Assembly: GCF_031759225.1 (NCBI RefSeq)
Contig: NZ_CP134494.1
Coordinates: 3,408,501-3,472,500, forward strand
Direction: 5' to 3'
Length of the DNA: 64,000 bases
DNA from: Mesobacillus jeotgali
GTDB lineage: Bacteria; Bacillota; Bacilli; Bacillales; Cytobacillaceae
Shown here: in pieces, positions 39,705-48,503 of the stretch
How positions within the stretch are numbered: position 1 is the first letter of the stretch
How the letters are laid out: each line of letters opens with the position of its first letter
Notes under the pieces: generated by a model
Seen by the model: the letters and a program-made list of their open reading frames with translations, nothing else
What the model was told of the DNA's origin: nothing
Databases searched by the model: none
Position numbers and translations under genes: made by a program

Positions 39705-40457
39705 TTATGGTCTTCTTCTTTTTATACCAATAACAACAATCGCACCAATGACTGCAACTATCAGGATCAATGGAATCCAGTTACGGATATTCGATCGATC
39801 TGTCCAGTCCTTTTTCCCAGTGCCTTCTTGTTCTTCTGTTTCTGTAAAATGGCCTACTTCCAGGCTGGGAAGATCGAATTCGGCTTGCAAGGAATTCAGG
39901 ATTGCCTCTTTCTTTTCTTTAAAAACTTCTATATCAGAGGGCTTCTTCCCGACTCCAAAGAGTCCTGGATTTCCTAGTGCTTCTAATGCAGCATCAAAGT
40001 CGGCTTTTATTTCCTTGTCTGCTTCAGGATTATTTGCCTCAACCTTTGGTGATAACGCTTGATATGTAGCATATCCCTTCGCAAGAAGCTTCTTTGAAGT
40101 ATCATACTCCTCAAAGCTCTTCTCGATGCTTTCAAGTCTTCTCGCAACATTCAATACAAGTAGTTTTTCCATATTCTGAATCGTTGCTTCTTTATCTTCT
40201 TCATTTATACTTTCCAAGATCACTTCACCTGGCTCAGTTCCCATGTGCATATCAACTTCTTCTTTAACCGTTTCAAACAGGGATTTCGCCGCCGAGAAGT
40301 TTGGAGGGTTTTCATCCAGCTTCAACTGCATTTCCTTATAGACCTCCGCGACTTTCTCTTCATTGGGATCACCATATGAATAAGCACTGGCAGTCTGTGG
40401 AATGCCGTTAATGAGAATTAATATCAATGAAAAACAAAAAAATATAACTTTTTTCAT
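39705..40457 (-). CDS. Membrane-anchored extracytoplasmic protein of the FTR1 operon
   Basis: 250 residues: signal peptide 1-25 (cleavage near TASA), a helical acidic ectodomain rich in Glu and Lys, and one C-terminal membrane segment (about 226-244) with an RRRP tail. I do not recognise a named domain; its place before ftr1 and under a Fur box suggests an iron-binding or delivery partner like EfeO, or the N-terminal ectodomain found fused to some FTR1 permeases. ATG 40457 behind TGTAGGAGGGAAACAGCAG. Eighteen in-frame codons upstream are translated Fur box (MIIIIIII) and not coding. Confidence 0.75.
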   Translation of the reverse strand: MKKVIFFCFSLILILINGIPQTASAYSYGDPNEEKVAEVYKEMQLKLDENPPNFSAAKSLFETVKEEVDMHMGTEPGEVILESINEEDKEATIQNMEKLLVLNVARRLESIEKSFEEYDTSKKLLAKGYATYQALSPKVEANNPEADKEIKADFDAALEALGNPGLFGVGKKPSDIEVFKEKKEAILNSLQAEFDLPSLEVGHFTETEEQEGTGKKDWTDRSNIRNWIPLILIVAVIGAIVVIGIKRRRP

Positions 40458-40482
40458 CTGCTGTTTCCCTCCTACAATGATA

Positions 40483-40511
40483 ATGATAATGATTATCATT
40501 TTGATTGTCAA
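40483..40511 (-). promoter_or_regulatory. Fur-controlled promoter of the FTR1 operon
   Basis: TTGACA (40506-40511), 17 bp, TATCAT (40483-40488) on the minus strand. The spacer contains TGATAATGATTATCA (40484-40498), a perfect match to the 7-1-7 Fur consensus TGATAATnATTATCA. The -35 overlaps the stop codon of the upstream glycosyltransferase gene. Confidence 0.9.
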
Positions 40512-41287
40512 TCATATTTGATAACCGTCACTTTATTGTCACTATTTTCACTGCTTCTAAGTTGAGATTTCTTTTCTCCAGCAACTTTTGAAACCGGCCT
40601 GGCCATTTCCCGATACACGGCGGGCACGACATTCGTCATATATTTTTTGAATGAGATAAACGATGTCCCAGTTGTCCTTACTCTGTATTGTATTGGTACT
40701 TCCAGAACCCTGAATCCCTTTCTGACAAGGTTCAGCGTCAACACTTGAGCGTAATTGTAATCATGGATGATTTCGGCATGCTGTAGCACATTTCGCGAAA
40801 ACGCCCTCATCCCGGATTGGCCATCATACAGCCACTTCCTCAACAAGAATGTTTGCAGGAAGGTGAAAAAATAGTTCCCCATCCTGCGGTGAAATTTCAT
40901 CCCTTTTATACTGCCCATAAATCGGGAACCCATCGTATAATCTGCTTCCCCATTAAGGATGGGTTTGACTATGTCAGGAATCTGCCATGCCGGGTACTCT
41001 CCATCTGCATCGATCATCACCCCGACATCAGCCCCCATGAGGTAACATTCTTCTATCCCTTTACGGACCGCGGCGCCCAGGCCGCGGTTTTCTTCAAAGC
41101 TTATTATATGGTCGGCGCCAGCTTTTTTCGCTTCCGCTACAGTACCGTCCGTCGAACCATCATCTATGATCAAAACCTCCACTTTGTCCGCTCCTGCGAA
41201 ACTGCGCGGGATATTTTCAATTACTTCCGCAATGGATTCTTCTTCGTTGAAAGCTGGCAAAAATACGATAACTTTACTCACTTGCAT
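40508..41287 (-). CDS. Family 2 glycosyltransferase (DPM1/polyprenyl-phosphate type)
   Basis: 259 residues, no membrane segment. GT-A fold: VIVFLPAFNEEESI start, IIDDGSTDGT (nucleotide site, about 39-48), GVMIDADGEYP with the DxD-type motif (about 91-101), then the acceptor region DGQSGMRAFSRN. Resembles dolichol- or undecaprenyl-phosphate sugar transferases. Start ATG 41287 behind AGAAGGATGAGA, overlapping the upstream gene by 14 bp. Last gene of the four-gene cassette; its stop runs into the Fur-controlled promoter. Product sugar unknown. Confidence 0.85.
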   Translation of the reverse strand: MQVSKVIVFLPAFNEEESIAEVIENIPRSFAGADKVEVLIIDDGSTDGTVAEAKKAGADHIISFEENRGLGAAVRKGIEECYLMGADVGVMIDADGEYPAWQIPDIVKPILNGEADYTMGSRFMGSIKGMKFHRRMGNYFFTFLQTFLLRKWLYDGQSGMRAFSRNVLQHAEIIHDYNYAQVLTLNLVRKGFRVLEVPIQYRVRTTGTSFISFKKYMTNVVPAVYREMARPVSKVAGEKKSQLRSSENSDNKVTVIKYD

Positions 41288-42749
41288 TCTCATCCTTCTC
41301 TGCTTTTATTGCATCCATTAAAACCTTTCCCCTGCTGCTGGCTGGATAAGGTGCACCCATCAAGTAGGAAATCGTTGGTGCCAGTGAAACCAGGCTGTGC
41401 TTTTCCTGCACCTTATTTCCTTTGGCAATATGCGGTCCATGCATGAAAAATGGAACAAACCTTTCTCCTTCATCCAGGTGTCCGTGACCGCCGATGCCAT
41501 CAGCCTGGCCGTGGTCCGCACAGACAACAAGTGTCGTGTTCTCCATCTTCCCTTCTGCTTCCAGCCATTGAACAAACTCCTTGATCAGCGCATCAGCCTC
41601 TTCGATTTTTTCAATATAATCATCATAAAGAACGCCGCGGCTGTGGCCAACCTGATCCGTACCGATCATCTGGACGATAAATAAATCTGGATCCTGTTCA
41701 TCCATGATCTTTCTTGCCCGCGCAAGCATGTTTGTGTCCGCTTTATCCTTATGCATGACAGCAGTCACGGTCTCGACATCACTGCCCATCGCATCAACGA
41801 GGTGAGCAATGCCAAGGAGCCGCCCTCTTTTGCCCACCTTGCGAAGCGAGTCAAATATTGTTTCTGTATTAACTCCCAGCCTGTAGACCATATTCGATTT
41901 AATGCCATGTTCAAACGGATAGGTTCCAGTGAACATCGAACTAAAGCAAACAACAGTCCTAGCAGGGTATACAGTTTCCATATTCAAATACTCAGTACCA
42001 TTTTCTTTTAACTGATCGAGAAACGGTGTATTTGCTTCATAAAAGCGTTCCTTGCGCATTCCATCAATCACGATGACAATGACCTTATCCGACAGGCCAT
42101 TTTCTGGCACTTCAGGTCCAACGTCCTTCGTATAGCTTTCATATCCCTTTGGCTTCCAGTCGAATAAATATCGGTGCAGGATAAAGGCAAAAAGAAGAAC
42201 AAAGCCGTAAAATATTGCAATATCAAAGAACGGCACATTTGCATCGGCGGTTAGAGTTCTGAACGACATTTCCCAAATAGAGAGCAGCAGGAATACCTTC
42301 GGGAGCTGTTCCTGGGCATTCCCGCTGGTGGAGTCACTATTCTTCAGAACAAGCTTCCAAAATCTTGTGAAGTTAAGCCATGACGTACCGATCCTTAAGT
42401 GATAGTAAAGCGTTCCCCAGAAAAATACAGTAAAGAAAAAGTACAGTCCAGCCGCGAAAAGCAGCAAATGAACATTGAGTCCTGGCCAGATAATCACAAA
42501 AACGATGAATGGTATCCACAAATAGTTTCTCAAAAAAAGTGGAAAATCATAAATAAAATAGATAATGAATAGTGGAAGTACAGTAAGGAAGGCTAGTAAA
42601 AACTCCACCAAACTTTCAGGACTCCCAAACTCCCCAAGATGAAATAATACCATTGTGCCAACTGTGAAAATTGGCGTAAAAGGCTTCCCCTCATTTAGCA
42701 AATTCCAGCTTCGGGCCGCGAATTTCTCAAACTTTGAAGCACTTTTCAT
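41274..42749 (-). CDS. Membrane-bound type I phosphodiesterase (alkaline phosphatase superfamily)
   Basis: 491 residues. N-terminal half has about five membrane segments (about 27-195); the C-terminal half (215-490) is a nucleotide pyrophosphatase/phosphodiesterase-like domain. Metal ligands are visible: VIVIDGMRKERF (Asp), PARTVVCFSSMFTG (likely catalytic Thr), IGTDQVGHSRG (Asp, His), ADHGQADGIGGHGH (Asp, His, His). It may cleave or transfer a phospho-alcohol head group on a lipid or glycan; the orientation (domain outside) is inference. Overlaps both neighbours (4 and 14 bp). Confidence 0.82.
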   Translation of the reverse strand: MKSASKFEKFAARSWNLLNEGKPFTPIFTVGTMVLFHLGEFGSPESLVEFLLAFLTVLPLFIIYFIYDFPLFLRNYLWIPFIVFVIIWPGLNVHLLLFAAGLYFFFTVFFWGTLYYHLRIGTSWLNFTRFWKLVLKNSDSTSGNAQEQLPKVFLLLSIWEMSFRTLTADANVPFFDIAIFYGFVLLFAFILHRYLFDWKPKGYESYTKDVGPEVPENGLSDKVIVIVIDGMRKERFYEANTPFLDQLKENGTEYLNMETVYPARTVVCFSSMFTGTYPFEHGIKSNMVYRLGVNTETIFDSLRKVGKRGRLLGIAHLVDAMGSDVETVTAVMHKDKADTNMLARARKIMDEQDPDLFIVQMIGTDQVGHSRGVLYDDYIEKIEEADALIKEFVQWLEAEGKMENTTLVVCADHGQADGIGGHGHLDEGERFVPFFMHGPHIAKGNKVQEKHSLVSLAPTISYLMGAPYPASSRGKVLMDAIKAEKDENASE

Positions 42750-43666
42750 GATTCGTTGCCCCTTTCTCTAGTCCATTTTTTCAATAAATGCGCCGGTACA
42801 GGGTAAGCTGCCAATGCAATCCCTCCGACTATGAAAGAAAATAAATATTTCAACCCATGTGTGATGACCGCTGCTGAATAGGCATTCTCTGCAGCCATTC
42901 CATTTGCTCCTAACGCAAAAACCATAATGGCCTCATAGCTGGCAATCCCTCCGGGGGTGATTTGGAAAATCTGCCCGGCAACGGTAATGCTGTTTACCCA
43001 AATTGCCTGTACAAAGCTGATGATGCTGCCCCCATTCAGTACGACACCATAAATCACTGCAGCTTCCAGGATCCAGCTTATCAGGGTCAATCCAATGATC
43101 CAGATTCCACGCCAGCCTGTGAAAGCATTTTTCATGATGATTAATTGCCTCTTAAAGAAAGCTTGGAATCTATAGTAAAGAAGGACTGTGACAACAAAGC
43201 CAATTGCTCCGATCCATAACAGCAGCTTTCCATTCACAGGCAGCTTAAGAAAAGCCAAACCTGCTGAAGCCATTCCGAATAAAATGACCGTATCCATTAC
43301 CCGGAGGACAATCACAGAATTAAACGCTTCTTGTCCGGTAATGTCAGGCTCCCTTGCTTTCATGACCCCTATCCGTGCAAAATCTCCCGCTTTGACAGGG
43401 AGGAGGTGATTCAGCAATAAGCTGTAAAACAAACCGTACATGCAGGTTGAAAGCTTTACTCTATTATTCAAATAAAGCTTCCATGCAACCCCTCTTGTAA
43501 AAAAAGCGAAGAAATAACTGGTGAAAATGAACAGCAGGATCCCAGGTTTGGTTAAAATGGCATTTATTTGTCCCATGATCATGCCCGCATCAAGAAAGTA
43601 AAACGTCATAATCAGAAATGCGATGATCAGCAGTATGGAGATCAATTTCTTAAAGGAAGTCTTCAT
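42746..43666 (-). CDS. UPF0104/LPG-synthase-like membrane protein (flippase-like)
   Basis: 306 residues, about eight hydrophobic segments; matches the membrane domain of the AglD/MprF-N family (LLLNHLLPVKAGDFARIGVM near 86-105 and TPGGIASYEAIMVFALG near 240-256 are the family's typical spots). Such proteins are thought to move lipid-linked substrates. Start ATG 43666 (MKTSFKKLIS), overlapping the epimerase gene by 17 bp; the 40 in-frame codons before it belong to that gene in another frame. Confidence 0.8.
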   Translation of the reverse strand: MKTSFKKLISILLIIAFLIMTFYFLDAGMIMGQINAILTKPGILLFIFTSYFFAFFTRGVAWKLYLNNRVKLSTCMYGLFYSLLLNHLLPVKAGDFARIGVMKAREPDITGQEAFNSVIVLRVMDTVILFGMASAGLAFLKLPVNGKLLLWIGAIGFVVTVLLYYRFQAFFKRQLIIMKNAFTGWRGIWIIGLTLISWILEAAVIYGVVLNGGSIISFVQAIWVNSITVAGQIFQITPGGIASYEAIMVFALGANGMAAENAYSAAVITHGLKYLFSFIVGGIALAAYPVPAHLLKKWTRERGNES

Positions 43667-44600
43667 GTTGCTCTGCCCATGCCACAGTTTCTGCAATTCC
43701 TTTGCTAAAGTCCACCTCTGGTTCATAATCAAGCAATTCACGCGCCAGGGAAATATCAGCCCAGGTCCTATCCACGTCTCCGGCACGATTTTTTTCAGTT
43801 CTGATCTTCATATCAGGATAGTAAACCCTAAGCTCGTCCAGAAGCTGGTCCATTGAAATTGGCCTGCCTGATCCAATATTGATAATGGCGCTCTGCTTCA
43901 AATTTTTCAGAGCAAGGCCCATTCCGTTCACAATGTCACCTACATATGTATAATCACGTGAACCGCCCTGGCCAAAAATCGTAATCTCTTCATTGTTTTT
44001 CAATTTCTTAATGAAGTTGGCGATTGCCATATCCGGCCTTCCCCATGGACCGTATACCGTAAAAAATCTGAGGATCTTAACATTCATCCCATAAAGATGG
44101 CCATACACATGGCAAAAGGATTCAGCGGCGTATTTTGAAGCTGCGTAAGGTGAGATAGGTTTGCCTGCGGCCATCTCTTCCCTGAACGGTACATTCTTCA
44201 TCATTCCATACACAGAGGATGAAGAAGCAAAAATGACCTGCTTCACCCCAGCCATCCCGGCACCTTCAAGTACGTTAACAGTAGCCTTCACATCATAATC
44301 TATGTATTCCAGTGGACGAAGAATTGAATAGGCGACTCCCGGCAATGCTGCCAGATGCACAATGGCTTCCGGTGAAATTTCTTTGATGATGTTGATCGTT
44401 TCATCACGATCAAGGAGATTCGTTTGATAAAACTGAAAATCGCCAGCTTCTTTAATGACCTCTAGATGCTGTTTTTTTCTATCGACAGAATAGTAGGGAT
44501 GCAAGTTATCGATGATTGCTATTTCATGCTGCTCCTTGAGCATTTTGACAGCAAAATGGCTGCCGATGAAACCTGCTCCGCCTGTAATTAATATCTTCAA
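43650..44600 (-). CDS. NAD-dependent sugar-nucleotide epimerase (SDR family)
   Basis: Extended short-chain dehydrogenase, 316 residues, most like UDP-glucuronate/UDP-glucose 4-epimerases. GGAGFIGSH (NAD motif) at the N-terminus, SSSSVYG near 114, YAASKYAAE (catalytic Tyr and Lys) near 140, FFTVYGPWGRPDMA near 167. The start is TTG 44600 behind AGAGGTG; twelve in-frame codons upstream overlap the promoter. First gene of the glycan cassette, with an extended -10 just before it. Confidence 0.86.
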   Translation of the reverse strand: MKILITGGAGFIGSHFAVKMLKEQHEIAIIDNLHPYYSVDRKKQHLEVIKEAGDFQFYQTNLLDRDETINIIKEISPEAIVHLAALPGVAYSILRPLEYIDYDVKATVNVLEGAGMAGVKQVIFASSSSVYGMMKNVPFREEMAAGKPISPYAASKYAAESFCHVYGHLYGMNVKILRFFTVYGPWGRPDMAIANFIKKLKNNEEITIFGQGGSRDYTYVGDIVNGMGLALKNLKQSAIINIGSGRPISMDQLLDELRVYYPDMKIRTEKNRAGDVDRTWADISLARELLDYEPEVDFSKGIAETVAWAEQHEDFL

Positions 44601-44626
44601 GACCACACCTCTTTCTTCCTCAAGCC

Positions 44627-44635
44627 ATTTTATCA
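44627..44635 (-). promoter_or_regulatory. Extended -10 promoter of the glycan cassette
   Basis: TGATAAAAT on the minus strand (TGn plus TAAAAT), between the lipoprotein terminator (44663-44682) and the epimerase start. A TTGCTT 19 bp upstream is a poor -35. Confidence 0.45.
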
Positions 44636-44651
44636 TAGTATTTCATGGAGA

Positions 44652-44682
44652 AAGCAAAAATAGAGCCGCATCGCTGCGGCTC
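44652..44682 (-). terminator. Terminator after the Fur-controlled lipoprotein
   Basis: Perfect 8-bp stem GAGCCGCA/TGCGGCTC with a TCGC loop, minus strand runs into TATTTTTGC. Confidence 0.88.
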
Positions 44683-44690
44683 CCATTTTT

Positions 44691-45905
44691 TTAAAGCAAA
44701 CCATTTATTGCTGAAATTACTGCGTCGCTTTTAGCTTTTGCATCTTCCGGCTTATTTTCCGCAATCGCATTATACCATGCTTCGGCATCTGCAAAAACTG
44801 CCTGAGTTTTTTCTTCACCTAGTTTTTCAGTCATCTGGCCTTGAAGCATCTTCAGGAACATATTGCCTTCCATTGCGCCTACTTTAGCTTCTACCGCATT
44901 GCCCTCAGCAACAAGATTTGGAGCTTTTTCATAGTAGCCTTTGATTTTACCAGCGATAGCCTTTGCGAATAACGCGTTTGTCTCTGCAGCTTTGATTGTA
45001 GCAGGATCGGTCGTGTTAAGCGTGAAGAGTTTGTCTAGCTCTGCAGCAGCCGCCTCATCTCCACCGCCAAGAGATCCTTTGATTGCCTGATAAAAGCCCC
45101 ATGCTTCTGCCTGCATGATGGACAATTCTTTTGAATCTTTTCCTTCTTTCGCTCCTACTTCCATCTTCTCAGCGTATGATTTTGATGCAAGGTAGTAGCT
45201 TCTGTAGATTGATTTATCGGTCACCTGAAGGAATACCTGGAAGTCTTCTGCATTTCCTGAATTAAGGGCTTCCTCCTGTGCGCTTAATCCTGAATTGATG
45301 TTTTCCACAAGGCTTGAATCTCCGCTGAGTTCATAATAATTATCACGTTTCTCAGCAGTTGGGATGAACACTTTTTCAGCTAAGTGCTGGATTTGAACGA
45401 ATGCTAGATTCGCCTCTTCCTTTTTATCCTCTGCTAGAGCAGCAGCTGCTTCCTTTTGAAGCGCTTTTTGGTTTTGATAGAAATAAGATTGTGTTGTCTT
45501 ATCAATTAACTGAACGGAGATGATTGGCTCCATCTCGCCGTTTTTACCTGCTGCAAGCGCTGCCTGGATGGCTTGATCAAATTCAGGAGCAAGCTCTGCT
45601 ACGTCTTTTTGAAGACCTGCTTCATATTTTTCCTGGACTGTGTCCCAGTTTACTTCCTGGTCTTCCTTTGCCTTCACAAGCTCTGCCATCATGTCAGCAT
45701 AAGCTGCAGCCTGCTTTGCAGCATCCGTATCCTCTATTTTTACTTCTTTTGTTTCTTCTGTGTTTTTGTCTTCTGTTTCTTTATCAGTTTCTGCTTGTTT
45801 GTTTTCCTCTGGCTTTTCAGCTGATTCGTCTCCTCCGCAAGCAGCAAGTACTGTACTCGCCATTAAAAAACTTGCAAAAACCGCTTTTAAATGCTTCTTC
45901 TTCAT
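44691..45905 (-). CDS. Fur-controlled helical lipoprotein of unknown function
   Basis: 404 residues. Signal peptide with lipobox LAAC (Cys22), an acidic Glu/Lys/Thr linker (about 25-58), then an all-helical Ala-rich body. I do not recognise a named family; it lacks the HxxE motif of M75/EfeO. Stretch KIKGYYEKAPNLVAEGNAVE near the C-terminus weakly recalls KGYATYQALSPKVEANNPEA in the FTR1-operon protein, suggesting a shared ectodomain. Two Fur boxes in two promoters upstream point to iron uptake. ATG behind GGGGGACTTCAACA; monocistronic. Confidence 0.72.
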   Translation of the reverse strand: MKKKHLKAVFASFLMASTVLAACGGDESAEKPEENKQAETDKETEDKNTEETKEVKIEDTDAAKQAAAYADMMAELVKAKEDQEVNWDTVQEKYEAGLQKDVAELAPEFDQAIQAALAAGKNGEMEPIISVQLIDKTTQSYFYQNQKALQKEAAAALAEDKKEEANLAFVQIQHLAEKVFIPTAEKRDNYYELSGDSSLVENINSGLSAQEEALNSGNAEDFQVFLQVTDKSIYRSYYLASKSYAEKMEVGAKEGKDSKELSIMQAEAWGFYQAIKGSLGGGDEAAAAELDKLFTLNTTDPATIKAAETNALFAKAIAGKIKGYYEKAPNLVAEGNAVEAKVGAMEGNMFLKMLQGQMTEKLGEEKTQAVFADAEAWYNAIAENKPEDAKAKSDAVISAINGLL

Positions 45906-45945
45906 TGTTGAAGTCCCCCAATGTAAATGTTTTTTACGATGCTAG

Positions 45946-46010
45946 ATTATAATTGATAATGATTTTCATTGACAGTTGTTATTATAATCGAGAATGATTT
46001 TCACTGTCAA
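45946..46010 (-). promoter_or_regulatory. Duplicated Fur-controlled promoter
   Basis: Two copies, 35 bp apart, of -35, Fur box and -10. Distal: TTGACA 46005-46010, 18 bp, TATAAT 45981-45986, with Fur-like 45989-46003 (12/15). Proximal: CTGTCA 45970-45975, 18 bp, TATAAT 45946-45951, with Fur box 45954-45968 (14/15 to TGATAATnATTATCA). Each Fur box lies in the spacer. Confidence 0.85.
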
Positions 46011-46107
46011 TAATCTTTATGAGAAAACTTTGACAAAGTTTTGAACACCGCATTTATTATGTCCCAAACGGGAGAATTTCTTGATTGAATGGTGTCAAAA
46101 ACAAAAA

Positions 46108-46137
46108 AATCCCGCCATTCAAAGGAATGGCGGGATT
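46108..46137 (-). terminator. Terminator after trxA
   Basis: Perfect 13-bp stem AATCCCGCCATTC/GAATGGCGGGATT with an AAAG loop; T-runs on both strands. Confidence 0.95.
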
Positions 46138-46148
46138 TTTCTGAAGGA

Positions 46149-46463
46149 TTAGATGTGTTGCTGAAGACGTCCTGCAAGTGCTTCTTTAGGCTGGAAACCG
46201 ACTACTTTATCAACCGGTTGGCCATCTTTAAGGACAAGCAATGTCGGGATGCTCATGATGCCATATTGAGCTGCTGTTTGCTGATTGTCATCAACATCAA
46301 GCTTTACGATTTTTACTTTGTCGCCCATTTCTGAATCTAGTTCTTCAAGTACAGGAGCGATCATTTTACATGGGCCGCACCAAGGTGCCCAAAAGTCAAC
46401 AAGCACTAGGCCTGATCCTGTTTCGTTAGCAAAAGTTGCGTCAGTAGCATGTGTAATAGCCAT
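46149..46463 (-). CDS. trxA: Thioredoxin
   Basis: Cytoplasmic disulfide reductase, 104 residues. Active site WCGPC at 28-32, with [15 protein letters not shown] before it and the cis-Pro region [12 protein letters not shown] near 72-83. ATG behind TTAGGAGGCATTCAA. Own terminator; lies downstream of the etf genes, as in B. subtilis. Confidence 0.97.
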   Translation of the reverse strand: MAITHATDATFANETGSGLVLVDFWAPWCGPCKMIAPVLEELDSEMGDKVKIVKLDVDDNQQTAAQYGIMSIPTLLVLKDGQPVDKVVGFQPKEALAGRLQQHI

Positions 46464-46586
46464 TTGAATGCCTCCTAAATAATCTGAATACTAACGTCAG
46501 TATATCATCGTTTACCAATTGATGCTATTTATCTGCTCTTGTTGTAATTTACCCTCTTTGCAATTGAATATTCCTGTAAAAAATGA

Positions 46587-46613
46587 AAAACGGACGTTGT
46601 TGACGTCCGTTTT
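46587..46613 (-). terminator. Terminator after etfA
   Basis: 11-bp stem AAAACGGACGT/ACGTCCGTTTT with a 5-nt loop; minus strand continues TTCATTTTTT. Confidence 0.88.
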
Positions 46614-46624
46614 CATGTGTTATT

Positions 46625-47602
46625 TTATGCATTCACTTTAAGTTTTTTGAATTCTTCAGTAAGCATTGGAATGACTTCGAATAAGTCTCCTACGATACCG
46701 TAGTCTGCAACTTTGAAAATATTTGCTTCAGGATCTTTGTTGATTGCGACAATGACCTTGGAGTTGGACATTCCGGCAAGGTGCTGGATTGCTCCTGAGA
46801 TACCCGCAGCGATATATAAGTCTGGAGTTACGACTTTACCCGTCTGTCCGATTTGCAGAGAATAATCACAGTAGTCAGCATCACATGCACCACGTGAAGC
46901 TCCTACAGCTCCGCCAAGAACGTCAGCGAGTTCCTTCAGCGGCTCGAAGCCTTCTTCGCTCTTCACACCGCGGCCGCCTGCTACGACAACTTTTGCTTCT
47001 GAAAGATCTACACCTTCAGTCGCTTTGCGGACAACATCTTTAATGATCGTTCTCAAGTCTTTGATTTCTACAGAGACTGTTGAAACCTCTCCGGATTTAC
47101 CTGCATCTTTTTCCAATGGAGCGATGTTGTTTGGACGGATTGTCGCAAACACTAGTCCATCAGTAACAATCTTCTTTTCAAAAGCTTTACCAGAATAGAT
47201 TGGACGAGTGAAAACAAGGTTGCCGCCTGCTTCTTCAACCGCTACCGCATCCGAAATCAGGCCGGAACCCAATTTGCTTGCGATTTTAGGTGCAAGGTCT
47301 TTTCCAAGTGATGTATGGCCAAAAATGATACCTTCCGGGTTTTCCTGTTCAATCACAGCCATTAATGCTTGTGAAAAACCATCTGGTGTATATTGTGCAA
47401 GCTTGGCATCTTCTACTGCCACTACTTTGTCAGCACCATACTGGTATAGATCGTTACCTAATGAACTTACAGACTCTCCGATCAATACTCCAACTACTTC
47501 TCCGCCCTCAGCTACTGTTTTTGCAGCTGCGATTGCTTCGAAGGAAACGTTTCTAAGTTGTCCGTCACGTGCTTCTCCCAATACTAATACTTTTCTCGCC
47601 AT
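46625..47602 (-). CDS. etfA: Electron transfer flavoprotein alpha subunit
   Basis: FAD-carrying subunit that takes electrons from acyl-CoA dehydrogenases to the quinone pool. 325 residues. N-terminal half is the nucleotide-fold domain; the C-terminal FAD domain has [14 protein letters not shown] near 206-219, [37 protein letters not shown] (about 252-276) and [24 protein letters not shown] start; 38 bp after etfB. Confidence 0.97.
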   Translation of the reverse strand: MARKVLVLGEARDGQLRNVSFEAIAAAKTVAEGGEVVGVLIGESVSSLGNDLYQYGADKVVAVEDAKLAQYTPDGFSQALMAVIEQENPEGIIFGHTSLGKDLAPKIASKLGSGLISDAVAVEEAGGNLVFTRPIYSGKAFEKKIVTDGLVFATIRPNNIAPLEKDAGKSGEVSTVSVEIKDLRTIIKDVVRKATEGVDLSEAKVVVAGGRGVKSEEGFEPLKELADVLGGAVGASRGACDADYCDYSLQIGQTGKVVTPDLYIAAGISGAIQHLAGMSNSKVIVAINKDPEANIFKVADYGIVGDLFEVIPMLTEEFKKLKVNA

Positions 47603-47640
47603 TTGATTTACCTCCTGCGTATTTATTCTTCCTTTATGTG

Positions 47641-48414
47641 TTAAACGACTTTCGCTTCAGTGTGAAGCAGGTTGACAAGTTCCTTAACCTGGTCAGCAAG
47701 TTCGCCTTGAAGGACCTTTCCTGCCTCTTTTTGCGGAGGAAGATAAATTTCGATTGTCTTTGTCTTAGCTTCTACATCGTCCTCATCCAGATCAAGATCA
47801 TCAAGTTCAAGCTCATCAAGCGGCTTTTTCTTTGCTTTCATGATTCCTGGAAGAGATGGATAGCGAGGCTCATTCAGCCCCTGTTGTGCAGTTACAAGAA
47901 CAGGAAGGCTTGTCTCAATGACTTCTGAATCCCCTTCTACGTCTCTGGTGATAGTAGCAGTAGTTCCATTGATTTCTAGTTTTGTGATCGTTGTTACATA
48001 AGGCATTCCAAGCTGTTCAGCAACACGCGGTCCTACCTGGCCTGATCCGCCATCGATTGCGACATTTCCGCCAAGGATCAAGTCTGCTTCTTTATCCTTT
48101 AGGTATTCAGCAAGGATTTTTGCAGTTGTGAACTGGTCACCATCTTCAACGTCATCCTCGATATTGATCAATACTGCTTTGTCCGCTCCCATAGCTAACG
48201 CTGTTCGCAGCTGCTTCTCTGTTTCTTCATTGCCTACAGAAACGACAGTAACTTCGCCGCCGTGAGCATCCCTTACCTGGATTGCTTCCTCAATCGCATA
48301 CTCATCATAAGGATTGATGATGAACTCAGCGCCATCTTCATTGATCTTGCCGTTTGCGATCGTGATTTTTTCTTCTGTATCGAATGTCCTTTTCATTAGA
48401 ACGTAGATATTCAT
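47641..48414 (-). CDS. etfB: Electron transfer flavoprotein beta subunit
   Basis: AMP-binding partner of EtfA; recognises dehydrogenases. 257 residues. ETF-beta signature region VLVTAQQGLNEPRYPSLPGIMKAKKKPL (about 173-200), preceded by LAMGADKAVLI and GNVAIDGGSGQVGPRVAE. Start ATG 48414 behind TTAGGAGGGGAACAA. In the fadR-fadB-etfB-etfA operon. Confidence 0.96.
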   Translation of the reverse strand: MNIYVLMKRTFDTEEKITIANGKINEDGAEFIINPYDEYAIEEAIQVRDAHGGEVTVVSVGNEETEKQLRTALAMGADKAVLINIEDDVEDGDQFTTAKILAEYLKDKEADLILGGNVAIDGGSGQVGPRVAEQLGMPYVTTITKLEINGTTATITRDVEGDSEVIETSLPVLVTAQQGLNEPRYPSLPGIMKAKKKPLDELELDDLDLDEDDVEAKTKTIEIYLPPQKEAGKVLQGELADQVKELVNLLHTEAKVV

Positions 48415-48503
48415 TTGTTCCCCTCCTAAGTATTCAAACATTTTAGCTGTTCTAAAGATTAGAAAAATTTATTTCAAAAAAATTTTGTTGCTAAAAGGTT
48501 TGC

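Noticed and set aside
40458..40511. N-terminal extension of the FTR1 partner with a run of Ile codons
   Set aside because: The Ile run is the Fur box ATGATAATGATAATGATTATC read as codons; the real start has its own AGGAGG.
40817..41446. 209-codon plus-strand frame
   Set aside because: Antisense to the GT2 and phosphodiesterase genes, both with clear active-site motifs.
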